From Chlamydiota bacterium (GTDB lineage Bacteria; Chlamydiota; Chlamydiia; Chlamydiales; Rhabdochlamydiaceae), in contig JABDAY010000008.1 of the NCBI GenBank assembly GCA_013288895.1, positions 1 through 55,085 of the forward strand: 55,085 bases of DNA, given 5' to 3'. The notes below the pieces were generated by a model. The model did no database searches. It saw nothing but the letters and a program-made list of their open reading frames with translations, and was not told where the DNA came from. Below, in pieces: positions 27,347-35,923 of the stretch. Positions within the stretch are counted from its first letter, which is position 1. Every line of letters begins with the position of its first letter. The translations under genes and the position numbers were made by a program.

Positions 27347-27576
27347 CGAATTTGGATATTGAGGTCTTTTTCTCTTAGGCGCTGCAGCTTTTCGATCTTG
27401 TCGGTTGAAGTGGGGTAGCGTCCGGTTACGCAAGCGAGGCAGAGGTCGTTTAGACCGATCGCTTTTTTTAAGCTTTCTACATCGTTGTAAATCACTACAT
27501 CAGCTCCGATCTCATCGCAAATTTCGGAGAGGTTTTTTTTGAAGCGATGAGCTTCATCTCGCTTGATAAAGCGCAT
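27343..27576 (-). pseudogene. Duplicated 3' end of purF
   Basis: About 65 codons match the C-terminus of the intact purF at 28860-30278: LSEICDEIGADVVIYNDVES and the LCLACVTGRYPTS motif, with a similar KLQRLREKD tail. The nucleotide sequences look about 88-90% identical by eye over roughly 200 bases. No catalytic or PRPP-binding part is present, so it cannot be functional. It lies tail to tail with the small gene at 26969, overlapping it by 4 bases. Confidence 0.85.
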
Positions 27577-27603
27577 CCAGCGCGGGTGAAATTCGGCCTT
27601 TAG

Positions 27604-27619
27604 GTGACAAGCTTGTCAC
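27604..27619. repeat. 16-bp perfect palindrome
   Basis: GTGACAAGCTTGTCAC, self-complementary, directly beyond the broken 5' edge of the purF duplicate. It could be an operator, or a junction scar of the duplication. Confidence 0.4.
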
Positions 27620-27698
27620 GCGTTAAGCTATATCAAAGTAACTTAAAAAATTTATTCTATGTTAGAAGTGATTTTATTAATAATATTTTTTATTTTAA

Positions 27699-27727
27699 TT
27701 CTGCATTTTAATTGAATTTATTATAAT
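27699..27727 (+). promoter_or_regulatory. Promoter for the 27863 gene
   Basis: A perfect TATAAT at 27722-27727 with a weak TTCTGC 17 bases upstream, inside the AT-rich block duplicated from the 26969 promoter. The leader to the ATG is about 130 bases. GGAGG stands 6 bases before the start. Confidence 0.5.
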
Positions 27728-27862
27728 ATATTCAATATGAGTGACCTGAATTATTGAGCCTGTGCGCTAACCACTTCCCTGATATGACAGGAAACATGTG
27801 GGTCGGCGGGAGATACAGGTGTTTGGTTCGGTCTCTAAGACAATTTTTTTAGGAGGAAATAG

Positions 27863-28645
27863 ATGTCAGATGCAGTTAGATCAGACCACATAGGCCAAAT
27901 GAGAGAATCTCAAAGGCCCAGATGTATTTTAGATGATAAAACAAATAGAAGAGTGGTTCTTGCGGCCGTGCTCGTCATTGCAGCTTTGGGAACGCTTGCC
28001 ATTCTTAACTTGACTCATTGCCTTAATTGGGGACTTCCTTGTACCGCTTCCTTAGGCGGCATGGCCATTGCTGGCGTTGTCGCTCTTGTTAGCTGGCAAA
28101 TCTACAAACATTGTCATCACCAAGATATTCCTACCCTAAAATCTGCCCCTGTAAAAAGACCTCCTGTTGCAGCTGTTCTTGCAGAAGCAATTCCTGTGCG
28201 ACAGGAGCGTGACGATCAAATGGATAAATTTTTAAGAACATTTGGATTGTCTCTTGATCAGCTCCCTGTAGTTCAAAGAGGCTCCTATGCAGCCGAGCCG
28301 AAACATATGACAGCTCCTATAATGAGGGACATATGTCCAAGAACCCGCCGTACGACGATATATTTTTATATCGAAATGAAGGATGGAAATGGGGGAAAAC
28401 CCGCTCGTTTATTAGAATGTTATCAAGGAAAGCTGGCATATATTCAAATTAATGGGAGGTGGCAAATAAACAGCAATGATTGGGTAATTGATACAATCCC
28501 CATAAAAATAATAGGACGCGAGTACTCGGCTGATACAATTGTCCCAGTAGATTATGACGAACTCTCCCGTCTTTTAACGGGCACTCATGACACACAGAAA
28601 ATTGGCAAAGACTGGGTCCCTCTTCCCTCGCCACATGTGCAATGA
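27863..28645 (+). CDS. Inc-like membrane protein candidate
   Basis: 260 residues, family not recognised. Residues about 30-75 form two hydrophobic stretches separated by a short turn (VVLAAVLVIAALGTLAIL and LGGMAIAGVVALVSWQIY), the bilobed pattern of chlamydial inclusion membrane proteins. The C-terminal 180 residues are soluble, with a folded-looking domain from about residue 150 (TTIYFYIEMKDGNGGKPARLL, LAYIQINGRWQINSNDWVIDTI). A Sec signal is absent, as in type III-secreted Inc proteins. Location in the inclusion membrane is inference from the pattern only. Confidence 0.65.
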   Translation: MSDAVRSDHIGQMRESQRPRCILDDKTNRRVVLAAVLVIAALGTLAILNLTHCLNWGLPCTASLGGMAIAGVVALVSWQIYKHCHHQDIPTLKSAPVKRPPVAAVLAEAIPVRQERDDQMDKFLRTFGLSLDQLPVVQRGSYAAEPKHMTAPIMRDICPRTRRTTIYFYIEMKDGNGGKPARLLECYQGKLAYIQINGRWQINSNDWVIDTIPIKIIGREYSADTIVPVDYDELSRLLTGTHDTQKIGKDWVPLPSPHVQ

Positions 28646-28726
28646 TCGTAGGTTTCTCGCTTTGCTCGTCACCTACGGCTATCAACTGTAGCCACTGCGC
28701 AGCAAAATTACTGCTTCGCAGTTATG
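28644..28726. repeat. Dispersed structured repeat, copy outside the 12.3 kb cluster
   Basis: Matches the inverted copy at 12433-12510 over about 80 bases with scattered changes (common core GGCTANCAACTGTAGCC, then CAAAATTAC). The hairpin stems are kept though bases differ: ACCGC-GAA-GCGGT becomes ACTGC-GAA-GCAGT, and CCGTGGGT/ACCCACGG becomes CGTAGGT/ACCTACG. It fills most of the gap between the 27863 gene and purF. Confidence 0.7.
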
Positions 28727-28859
28727 ATAGGCTTGGGTTCTCTTGGAAAAGATGGTACTGCGAGATGAAGCTCAAGGGGGGTCGGGGGGGTGCGTGGCGT
28801 CAGCGCACGCCCACCCGACATGTCTATTTTTCGATCATTTTCCGATATTCTTTCCTTTC

Positions 28860-30278
28860 TTACACTAGGCGGAGGTCTTTTTCTCTTAGGCGCTGCAACT
28901 TTTCGATGTCGGTGGTTGAGGTGGGGTAGTGGCCTGTCACGCAAGCGAGGCAGAGGTCGGTTAGCCCGATCGCTTTTTTCAAGCTCTCGACATCGTTGTA
29001 AATCACTACATCAGCTCCGATCTCTTCGCAAATTTCGGAGAGGGTTTTTTTCGAGGCGATGAGCTGATCCTTGCTGGGAAAATCGATTCCATACACACAG
29101 GGATGGATGACGGGGGGGAATGTCGATGCAAAGAGGACCTTTTTTGCTCCGGCGTCGCGCGCAAGGGCGATCGTCCGCTTGGAGACGGTGCCTCGGATGA
29201 TGCTGTCGTCGACAAGTAAGACGGTTTTTCCTTCGAATACGGAACGGATCGGGGCCAATTTTTGGATAGAGGCTGCTAGCCGCTTCTCTTGGCTCGCGAT
29301 GATGAAGGTCCTGCCTATTTGACCTTGCCTTATGAATCCTTCGGCGAATGGAACTTGGAGATGTTGCGCGAGCGCGATGCCGGCGGGATTGCCAGACTCG
29401 GGGACCGGGACGACGATGTCGATCGGGGGGAGATCCATCGTCCGGATCTTATCGGCGAGTGCCCGGCCGAGTGCGGTGCGGATCGTGTAGATCTCCTTTC
29501 CTTCCATCACTGTCGGCGTTTTGGCGAAATAATTGAACTCGAACGCGCAGTGGCTGTGCTTGCGGGAAGTGAGAGATTTACTGTGGAGTTGCCGGTTTTC
29601 ATCGAGAAAAATCACCTCGCCAGGCTCGATGTCGCGGATCGATTTGCACCCGATGTTAGAGAGGGCGAGGGTTTCAGAGGCAACGGCGGTGAGTTGATCT
29701 GCTGTTCCTAAGAGCAAGGGGCGGATTCCGTGTGGATCGCGGAAGGCGAACATCCCTTTTCCTGTGACAAGGCCGATCACGGAATAGGAAGCGGGGATCC
29801 TCCGGTACACCTCTTGGACTGCCTCACAGAGTTTTTCAAAAAAAGGCTCTCCTGACCCAATATTTTGAGCGAGGATGTGGAGAATCGCTTCGCTATCACA
29901 GCTTGTTTGAAAATTAACCCCTTCGTTTTCTAGTTCTTCTCGGATCTTTGGATAATTGACGAGGTTGCCGTTGTGGACGATGGCTAGCGTTCTATTTTGT
30001 TTTTTTAATACGAGAGGTTGCGCGTCTTCGACATACCCTTTGCCGGAGGTTGAATAGCGGACATGGCCAAGCCCCCAGCGCATTTTTGGAAACACGGGCT
30101 CTTCCTGGAAGAGTTGAAACACCCATCCAGGTCGTTTGCGAAGAATGAATTCCTCAAGCGCGGGATCGGAGAGGAAGACGCCAGATGCATCCTGTCCCCG
30201 ATGTTGCAATTGTACCATGCTGTGGTACATCCATTCTGTGATCGACTCAAACCCTAAAATCCCTAATATCCCACACAT
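28860..30278 (-). CDS. purF: Amidophosphoribosyltransferase
   Basis: First committed step of purine synthesis: PRPP plus glutamine to phosphoribosylamine. The ATG at 30278 makes Cys the second residue (MCGILGI), the N-terminal nucleophile of the Ntn glutaminase domain; in-frame sequence up to 30398 is inside purN and rejected. HRGQDASG, HNGNLVN and CDSEA motifs mark the glutaminase. The PRPP loop VLLVDDSIIRGT (residue about 340) marks the transferase. The C-terminal LCLACVTGHYP region is complete. 472 residues, normal. It overlaps purN by 16 bases and is the last gene of the operon. Confidence 0.97.
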   Translation of the reverse strand: MCGILGILGFESITEWMYHSMVQLQHRGQDASGVFLSDPALEEFILRKRPGWVFQLFQEEPVFPKMRWGLGHVRYSTSGKGYVEDAQPLVLKKQNRTLAIVHNGNLVNYPKIREELENEGVNFQTSCDSEAILHILAQNIGSGEPFFEKLCEAVQEVYRRIPASYSVIGLVTGKGMFAFRDPHGIRPLLLGTADQLTAVASETLALSNIGCKSIRDIEPGEVIFLDENRQLHSKSLTSRKHSHCAFEFNYFAKTPTVMEGKEIYTIRTALGRALADKIRTMDLPPIDIVVPVPESGNPAGIALAQHLQVPFAEGFIRQGQIGRTFIIASQEKRLAASIQKLAPIRSVFEGKTVLLVDDSIIRGTVSKRTIALARDAGAKKVLFASTFPPVIHPCVYGIDFPSKDQLIASKKTLSEICEEIGADVVIYNDVESLKKAIGLTDLCLACVTGHYPTSTTDIEKLQRLREKDLRLV

Positions 30279-31006
30279 GTTGTTTCTCCTATGGCATAGC
30301 CACAGTTCGGTAATTTCTTTCCATCGAGAAAAACTTGCCCCGTTTTTGTGTCCAGCGAGATGCGCCCCTCGCCGATGAGCTGCAAAGCGGCGAGACACGC
30401 AGGCCAGTCGCTTTTTGCTTTCTGTTTCGTCTGGTGCTCCGTTGCTCTCTCTTGCGTCACCGGATATTCTCCTTCGTACGGTACCCAGGCTCCTGAAACT
30501 AACACGGGGCCCCCGTCGACCTGTTCATCGATCAAGATGGCTGTTGATCGGGTGCGCATCTCCCCACTCTGAAGCGCAGCAAACACGGCCTCAGCGCCAA
30601 TGTACTTTCTTTTTCCTTGCGCGTCAAGAACCGTCAAATCGGCGGGATGGATATTTAAAATGCGATGCTTGAATGCGGAAAGCCAGACAGGAGACATCAG
30701 TCGCATGTATCCAGCAAGGAGGAGAAAATCGATTTCAAAGGGGAAAGAGTGAAGAAGTTCCAATCCTTGTCTGTCATATTCTTCTCGCGGCGCTTTCCAA
30801 GGATGGTAGAGGAGAGGGAGGTTTTCTTCGGCTGCGATTTTTTGAAAACGGCATTCCCGGTCCGTATAGAGCAGCCGAATTGAGAAAGAGGTGGAAGCGC
30901 TCTTTTGCGCGGCAAGCATCGCTTGCAATATCGTTCCGGTGCCCGAGCCGAAGACGGCTACCTGCATCGGCCGATCAGACCGGGGTTGAAAGAGCTTTTT
31001 TTCCAA
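30263..31006 (-). CDS. purN: Phosphoribosylglycinamide formyltransferase (folate-dependent)
   Basis: Formylates GAR from 10-formyl-tetrahydrofolate. An N-terminal GSGTGTILQAM phosphate loop, LLAGYMRLMSP, the catalytic NIHPAD (Asn and His) and the VDGGPVL motif with the catalytic Asp are present. At 247 residues it is longer than E. coli PurN (212): a C-terminal extension of about 45 residues holds LIGEGRISLDTKTGQVFLDGK, resembling the tail seen in some other PurN proteins. It overlaps purD by 32 bases and purF by 16. Confidence 0.92.
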   Translation of the reverse strand: MEKKLFQPRSDRPMQVAVFGSGTGTILQAMLAAQKSASTSFSIRLLYTDRECRFQKIAAEENLPLLYHPWKAPREEYDRQGLELLHSFPFEIDFLLLAGYMRLMSPVWLSAFKHRILNIHPADLTVLDAQGKRKYIGAEAVFAALQSGEMRTRSTAILIDEQVDGGPVLVSGAWVPYEGEYPVTQERATEHQTKQKAKSDWPACLAALQLIGEGRISLDTKTGQVFLDGKKLPNCGYAIGETTCVGY

Positions 31007-32246
31007 TGTCCCTCCTGAAAACAGCCCATGGAAATTTTTCTTCGATTGCTTCGTATACTTTTTCTATCGCTTCTTCTAAATCAGCACCGAGTGCTGTCAT
31101 TCCGAGGACGCGGCCTCCTGCTGTGACCAGATGCCCCTCGCTATCTAAAGCGGTGCTTGCATGAAAGCAAATGAGATCCCCTTTCTGTGGTAATGCGCCA
31201 ATCGGATGTCCTGTTATCGGAGATGCCGGGTATCCTTCAGATGCTAGGACGACGCAGCAGCTTGCGCCTGATTTCCATCGGATCTGCTGAGAGGAGAGTT
31301 CTCCCCGGATTGCCGCCATCATTAGAGAAGCTAAATCAGACTCGAGTAGAGGCAAGACGGCCTGCGTCTCGGGATCTCCAAAGCGGCAGTTGTATTCGAG
31401 GACTTTCGGTCCTTCTTCCGTCAACATTAGACCAAAATAGAGGATCCCTATGTAAGTGATCCCCTCTTGCTTCAGCCCTCGCAACGTTGGCGCGATCACT
31501 GTCTGCTCGATTTTCTCCTGCATCGCCTGGTCAAGCGCCACTGGAGCGTAGACTCCCATCCCCCCGGTGTTGGGGCCGAGATCTCCGTCATAGAGCCTCT
31601 TGTGATCTTGCGCGGCGAGGAGTGGGATCATCGTAGATCCATCGGAAATTACCTGGAGTGATACCTCGGGGCCGAAGAGATGCTCTTCGATCACCACTTC
31701 TTCTCCAGCCCTTCCGTAGCGCTTTTCTTCAAAAATCTCTTGGAGCGCAGCTCTCGCCTCTTCATAGGTCTGACAGCAGACCACCCCTTTCCCTCCGGTG
31801 AGGCCGCTTGGTTTGACAACCGCTTTTTTTCCGCTCAAAAAAAATGAGCTGGCTACTTGTAGCGCTTCACTCAAACTTTTGCATGTTTCGTACCTAGCGG
31901 TGGGGACTTGGTGTTTGGCCATGAAGGCTTTCGACCATGACTTGCTGCTTTCCATCTGCGCCCCTTTTTTGGTCGGCCCGAACAAGGGGAGGTTTTGCGC
32001 TGCGAAAAAATCGGCGATCCCTTTCTCCAGAGGAGATTCGGGACCGACGACGGTGAGGTCGATCTTTTCTTCTCGGACGCGACGTGCGATCCATTCGAAA
32101 TCATCTGGTGCGCCGTCACCCAGGGGCGCTCCGAGAGCGTGGATCCCCGGGTTTCCCGGATGGGAGAAGACAGTGTGTCCTTGCCGCCAAAATGTATGAA
32201 CCAGCGCGTGTTCTCTTCCTCCCGAACCGATGACCAGGACCTTCAT
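30975..32246 (-). CDS. purD: Phosphoribosylamine-glycine ligase
   Basis: ATP-grasp enzyme joining glycine to phosphoribosylamine. MKVLVIGSGGREHAL begins the N-terminal domain; VVKPSGLTGGKGV, the ATP-binding EEHLFGPEVSLQVISDG, NTGGMGVYAP and LEYNCRFGDPETQ are the family motifs. 423 residues, normal. The ATG at 32246 with GGAGAG upstream is preferred to the earlier in-frame start. Two bases separate it from the purCE stop. Confidence 0.96.
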   Translation of the reverse strand: MKVLVIGSGGREHALVHTFWRQGHTVFSHPGNPGIHALGAPLGDGAPDDFEWIARRVREEKIDLTVVGPESPLEKGIADFFAAQNLPLFGPTKKGAQMESSKSWSKAFMAKHQVPTARYETCKSLSEALQVASSFFLSGKKAVVKPSGLTGGKGVVCCQTYEEARAALQEIFEEKRYGRAGEEVVIEEHLFGPEVSLQVISDGSTMIPLLAAQDHKRLYDGDLGPNTGGMGVYAPVALDQAMQEKIEQTVIAPTLRGLKQEGITYIGILYFGLMLTEEGPKVLEYNCRFGDPETQAVLPLLESDLASLMMAAIRGELSSQQIRWKSGASCCVVLASEGYPASPITGHPIGALPQKGDLICFHASTALDSEGHLVTAGGRVLGMTALGADLEEAIEKVYEAIEEKFPWAVFRRDIGKKALSTPV

Positions 32247-32248
32247 TA

Positions 32249-33556
32249 TTATCTCTCCATTGTTCTTAGGATCCGGCAAGCGGCCAAGGCGGCGTTTTGC
32301 GGATCGATCACGGTGAGAACAGGCGTTTTACTCGGCATTTGCAATGTTGAGTGGATATTGATCAAGTAATCCTGACCGTCATGGAAATAGGGGCACGCAA
32401 TGACGGGCCATTTGGAATTGGCTGCGCAAACGCCAGAGAGAGCATTGCTCCTTCCTGCGATGGAGATGCAAACAACAGGCTCGAGCGATTCATTGAAAGT
32501 ATCGAGAAGTTGGAGGAGGGCGCGTGGATTCTTATGGGCTGAGGCAACCTCTGCCCTGAATTCGATACCTCCTTCTCTTAAAATCGGTGCCATTTTATCG
32601 ACATGGCTCATATCTTTTTCACTGCCGAGAACGATGAGGGCAAACGCTCCCTTGATCATCCCTTCCCGTTTGAGATTATAGAGCATCCTCTTTGGAAAAT
32701 GGAGAGCCTCTTCGCGCAAGGGCTGGCCTGTAATTGCGTAGTACACTTCTGCATAGCCGAGATGGATTTTCTTCTGAACATCTTCGGGTAGCGATGGGAC
32801 CTCGCCACTTCCCGTAAATCCACCCGCACGAGCCCACTCACGAACAAACTCTTTGTCGGGAAAGCGCACTTCTTTTTTCTCTAGATCTTTTTGGAACCAG
32901 AATCGGGAGGAATCGGGGGTGTGGATCTCGTCAATCAGTGTCAGCTGTCCTTCTGCGTCCCAGCCAAATTCGTATTTTGTATCGACCATCACCATTCCTC
33001 TTTTGGCTAGCAGCTCGTTGCCTCTCTTGTAAAGGGAGAGCGCCGTCCTTTCGATTTCATCCCACTCTTCACTTGTTACAAGCTTTTGGGCGATGATCTG
33101 CTCCCTTGTAATATCTTCATCGTGTCCAACATCGCTCTTTGTCGTAGGAGTTACGATGGGTGAGGGAAGGGGATCGTTTTGTTTCAGCCCTTCGGGGATG
33201 GGTACTCCACTTTTTTGCCGCGCACCTTTTTCGTAATCTCTCCACATCGAACCGACGATATAGCCCCTTACGATCACTTCGATCGCAATAGGCTTACATT
33301 TTTTAACGACCATCACATTCGGATCGGGATGGGAGATGACGTGGTTTGGGATAATGTCTTTTGTCATTTCAAACCAGAAGAGGGCGAGTTCCGTTAAAAT
33401 CCTCCCCTTATCGAAAATTGGCTCGCGGAGAATGCAGTCGAAAATCGAAAGGCGGTCGCTGGCGACCAAAATCATCTGGTCATCTTTTTCATAGATGTCG
33501 CGTACTTTCCCTTGTCGTCTAGTGCCGAGTTCGGGAAGCAAAAGTGATGGTTGCAT
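32249..33556 (-). CDS. purCE: SAICAR synthetase / class II AIR carboxylase fusion
   Basis: 435-residue fusion. Residues 1-285 are SAICAR synthetase of the longer type: GKVRDIYE, ASDRLSIFDC, EVIVRGYIVGS and LIDEIHTPDSSRFW. Residues about 300-435 are PurE: VLGSEKDMSHVDKM, ASAHKNP, and SIAGRSNALSG where class I enzymes have AGGAAH. The RSN form marks class II enzymes, which carboxylate AIR with CO2 directly and need no PurK; none is found here. The PurC-PurE order is that of animal PAICS. Seven bases after purH and two before purD. Confidence 0.92.
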   Translation of the reverse strand: MQPSLLLPELGTRRQGKVRDIYEKDDQMILVASDRLSIFDCILREPIFDKGRILTELALFWFEMTKDIIPNHVISHPDPNVMVVKKCKPIAIEVIVRGYIVGSMWRDYEKGARQKSGVPIPEGLKQNDPLPSPIVTPTTKSDVGHDEDITREQIIAQKLVTSEEWDEIERTALSLYKRGNELLAKRGMVMVDTKYEFGWDAEGQLTLIDEIHTPDSSRFWFQKDLEKKEVRFPDKEFVREWARAGGFTGSGEVPSLPEDVQKKIHLGYAEVYYAITGQPLREEALHFPKRMLYNLKREGMIKGAFALIVLGSEKDMSHVDKMAPILREGGIEFRAEVASAHKNPRALLQLLDTFNESLEPVVCISIAGRSNALSGVCAANSKWPVIACPYFHDGQDYLINIHSTLQMPSKTPVLTVIDPQNAALAACRILRTMER

Positions 33557-33563
33557 AAGTCCT

Positions 33564-35129
33564 CTAGTGGTTGAAATAACGTTGTCCTGTAAAAATCATA
33601 CAGAGGCCTCTCTCGTCCGCCTCTTTGATTACCTCGTTGTCCTGCACCGAGCCTCCCGGTTGCAAGAATGTTTGGATTCCAAGTGATGCCGCTGCAGCGA
33701 CACTGTCGGGAAAAGGGAAAAAGCCATCGCTTGCTAAAACGAGCTGTCCTAGCGCCTGATGTAGATCTCCCCCTTCCTTTTCTAAATTCTCGATCGCCTT
33801 CGGAACGGCGAGCCTCTGTAAGCTATCGACCCGGTTTGGCTGTCCGCCTCCCACGCCGACCAGTTGATACTGAGACGGCTCATATTCGCGTACTAGGACG
33901 ATCGCATTTGATTTTACCGATTGGACGGCGGCGATGGCAAAGCCAAACAGCCCTGCTTGGTTTTCCTTCGGCTGACGCTTTGTTGCAACGCCGACTTTCC
34001 CATTCAATGGCTGGAAATACTTTTCAACAATTGCCGAAAGTTCTTTTTTCGGCGTTTGGACGAGCATCCCGCCTGAGATGCCCCGGTAGAGGCGAGGAGA
34101 GATTTCATCATAACGAACTTCGAGCAGGCGTAGCGAAGGCTTTGCCTTGGCTGCCCATGCGATAAATTCAGGTGCGAAAGAGGGAGCAAGTAGCACCTCG
34201 ACGAAGCGGGATTTTAGCTCTTCGCAAAACTCTTCTCCAACCTCGCGCGAAAAAGCAACGATGCTTCCGTAAGCTGATTTTGAATCCCCTTCCCAGGCTT
34301 TTTGAAATGCTTGCCGGAGTGTCTTGCCTGTGGCAAAACCGCACAAGCCTCCATGCTTGACGATTCCCACTGCATTCATCTCCTGGACTCTCTGCAGAGC
34401 GTAAAACGCCTGCGACGCATCTTCGTAATTGTTATAAGAAAGTGGTTTCCCACCCAGCACCTTTGCAGAGGCGATCCCCGGCTGGTTTGTGAATGAATAG
34501 ACCCACCCTTCTTGATCGGGATTCTCTCCGTAAGAGAGCTTTCGCTCGTTTTCGAGCTGGAAAGAACTGAGATTCCCTTCGAAAGAGTCGGCAATTTTCT
34601 TCTCATATGCGGCGCTCAGTTTCAGAGCACGTAGGGTAAGTCTTTCCCGAGTGGCTAGAGATAGAGGTCCCTGGGCTAGCTCTTCTAAGAGAGGCTGATA
34701 GTCGCTGGGATCGACCACGATTGCAACCGATATGTAATTTTTGCAAGCTGCGCGGATCATCGTAGGTCCTCCGATGTCCATCGATGCGGCAAGCTCTTCC
34801 CGTTTCTTATTTGGATTGAATGCATATAAATTACAAACGACGAGATCGATCGGTTGGGTCCCTAGACGCTTTGCCTCTTCTTCATCGACCCCCCGCCGAA
34901 ACAAAATTCCCCCGTGGATTGCGGGATGGAGAGTTTTCACCCGCCCATCAAAACATTCAGGATATTGGGTGATTTTCGAGATGCAAGTGTGGGGAATGCC
35001 AGCCTTTTCCAGCGTTGCTGCCGTGCCGCCAGAAGCAATGATTTCTAACTGGGGAAAGAGGTTCAAAAGCCCTTTGCCGAACTCTTCGATTCCACTCTTA
35101 TCTGTCACAGAAAAAAGGACTCGTTTCAT
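33564..35129 (-). CDS. purH: AICAR transformylase / IMP cyclohydrolase
   Basis: 521-residue bifunctional enzyme for the last two steps to IMP. The N-terminal cyclohydrolase (MGS-like) domain carries SVTDKSGIEEFGKGL, IASGGTAATL and DGRVKTLHPAIHGG. The transformylase half carries KLSYGENPDQ, GKPLSYNNYEDASQA, VGIVKHGGLCGFATG and the C-terminal FPFPDSV and QPGGSVQD. Full length. Its start overlaps the purQ stop by 4 bases. Confidence 0.97.
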   Translation of the reverse strand: MKRVLFSVTDKSGIEEFGKGLLNLFPQLEIIASGGTAATLEKAGIPHTCISKITQYPECFDGRVKTLHPAIHGGILFRRGVDEEEAKRLGTQPIDLVVCNLYAFNPNKKREELAASMDIGGPTMIRAACKNYISVAIVVDPSDYQPLLEELAQGPLSLATRERLTLRALKLSAAYEKKIADSFEGNLSSFQLENERKLSYGENPDQEGWVYSFTNQPGIASAKVLGGKPLSYNNYEDASQAFYALQRVQEMNAVGIVKHGGLCGFATGKTLRQAFQKAWEGDSKSAYGSIVAFSREVGEEFCEELKSRFVEVLLAPSFAPEFIAWAAKAKPSLRLLEVRYDEISPRLYRGISGGMLVQTPKKELSAIVEKYFQPLNGKVGVATKRQPKENQAGLFGFAIAAVQSVKSNAIVLVREYEPSQYQLVGVGGGQPNRVDSLQRLAVPKAIENLEKEGGDLHQALGQLVLASDGFFPFPDSVAAAASLGIQTFLQPGGSVQDNEVIKEADERGLCMIFTGQRYFNH

Positions 35130-35923
35130 TTTTGCCTCAAATAGTTAATTGCATTTTTAAAAAGGGATAAACCTGGTCCATATGTCGGTATCGGCTGCCC
35201 CGCTCTCTTTTTCTCTTCTTTTTCCCGGGTCCAGTTCGGAAGCTGGGTGAAAAATAGGGCCGCCTCTGGATGGGGCATCATCCCTAAAACGCGACCCGTT
35301 GGATCGGTAATCCCTGCGATTGAAAATTTTGAGCCGTTCGGATTGTGGGGAAACTCTTCTGTCAGCGATCCACAAGGAGTTGTGTATTGCAGGGCAATCA
35401 GCCCCTCTTCCATCAGTCTATCTGAACCCGGCATGATGAAATTTCCTTCACCATGGCGCACCGGCAAGTAGAGATCCGTGAGACCTTTTGTAAATACACA
35501 TTTCGAAGGGAGAACTTTTTGATGAACCCATCTTGCTTCGAAACGACCCGACGTATTGCGGATCAGCGATGCTGCCGCCCCTTTTTCCAATCCTGGCAAA
35601 AGACCCAATTTAACTAGGAGCTGAAATCCGTTGCAGACGCCGAGGATGCAATTTCCCTTCTCGACGAAACGGGCAAGATCTTCACTCTGTTTTGAAAAGG
35701 CGATCCGATTGGCAAATGCTTTTGCTGCGCCAAGTTCATCTCCGAATGAAAACCCACCAGGGAATAGGAGAAAATCGAAACCGGATAGATCGATTTCTCC
35801 GAGAAGCCACGACTTTGCATGCGCTGTCACTACCTCAGCTCCCGCGAGAGTTGCCCCTTTTGCCATCTCTTTTTCACAATTGATCCCATAACCAGATAGA
35901 ACAAGCGCTCGGATATTTTTCAT
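35126..35923 (-). CDS. purQ: FGAM synthase glutaminase subunit
   Basis: 265-residue class I glutamine amidotransferase supplying ammonia to PurL. FPGGFSFGDELGAAK, the nucleophile in GVCNGFQLL, the LPVRHGEGNF loop and the catalytic PHPEAA His-Glu are present. It is larger than Bacillus PurQ (227) and more like the glutaminase part of large PurL. ATG at 35923 overlaps the purL TGA (ATGA). In-frame sequence upstream to 36043 lies in purL and is rejected. Confidence 0.95.
   Translation of the reverse strand: MKNIRALVLSGYGINCEKEMAKGATLAGAEVVTAHAKSWLLGEIDLSGFDFLLFPGGFSFGDELGAAKAFANRIAFSKQSEDLARFVEKGNCILGVCNGFQLLVKLGLLPGLEKGAAASLIRNTSGRFEARWVHQKVLPSKCVFTKGLTDLYLPVRHGEGNFIMPGSDRLMEEGLIALQYTTPCGSLTEEFPHNPNGSKFSIAGITDPTGRVLGMMPHPEAALFFTQLPNWTREKEEKKRAGQPIPTYGPGLSLFKNAINYLRQK

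Noticed and set aside
27343..27576. Intact small gene of unknown function
   Set aside because: Sequence is a copy of the purF 3' end; no independent start signal.
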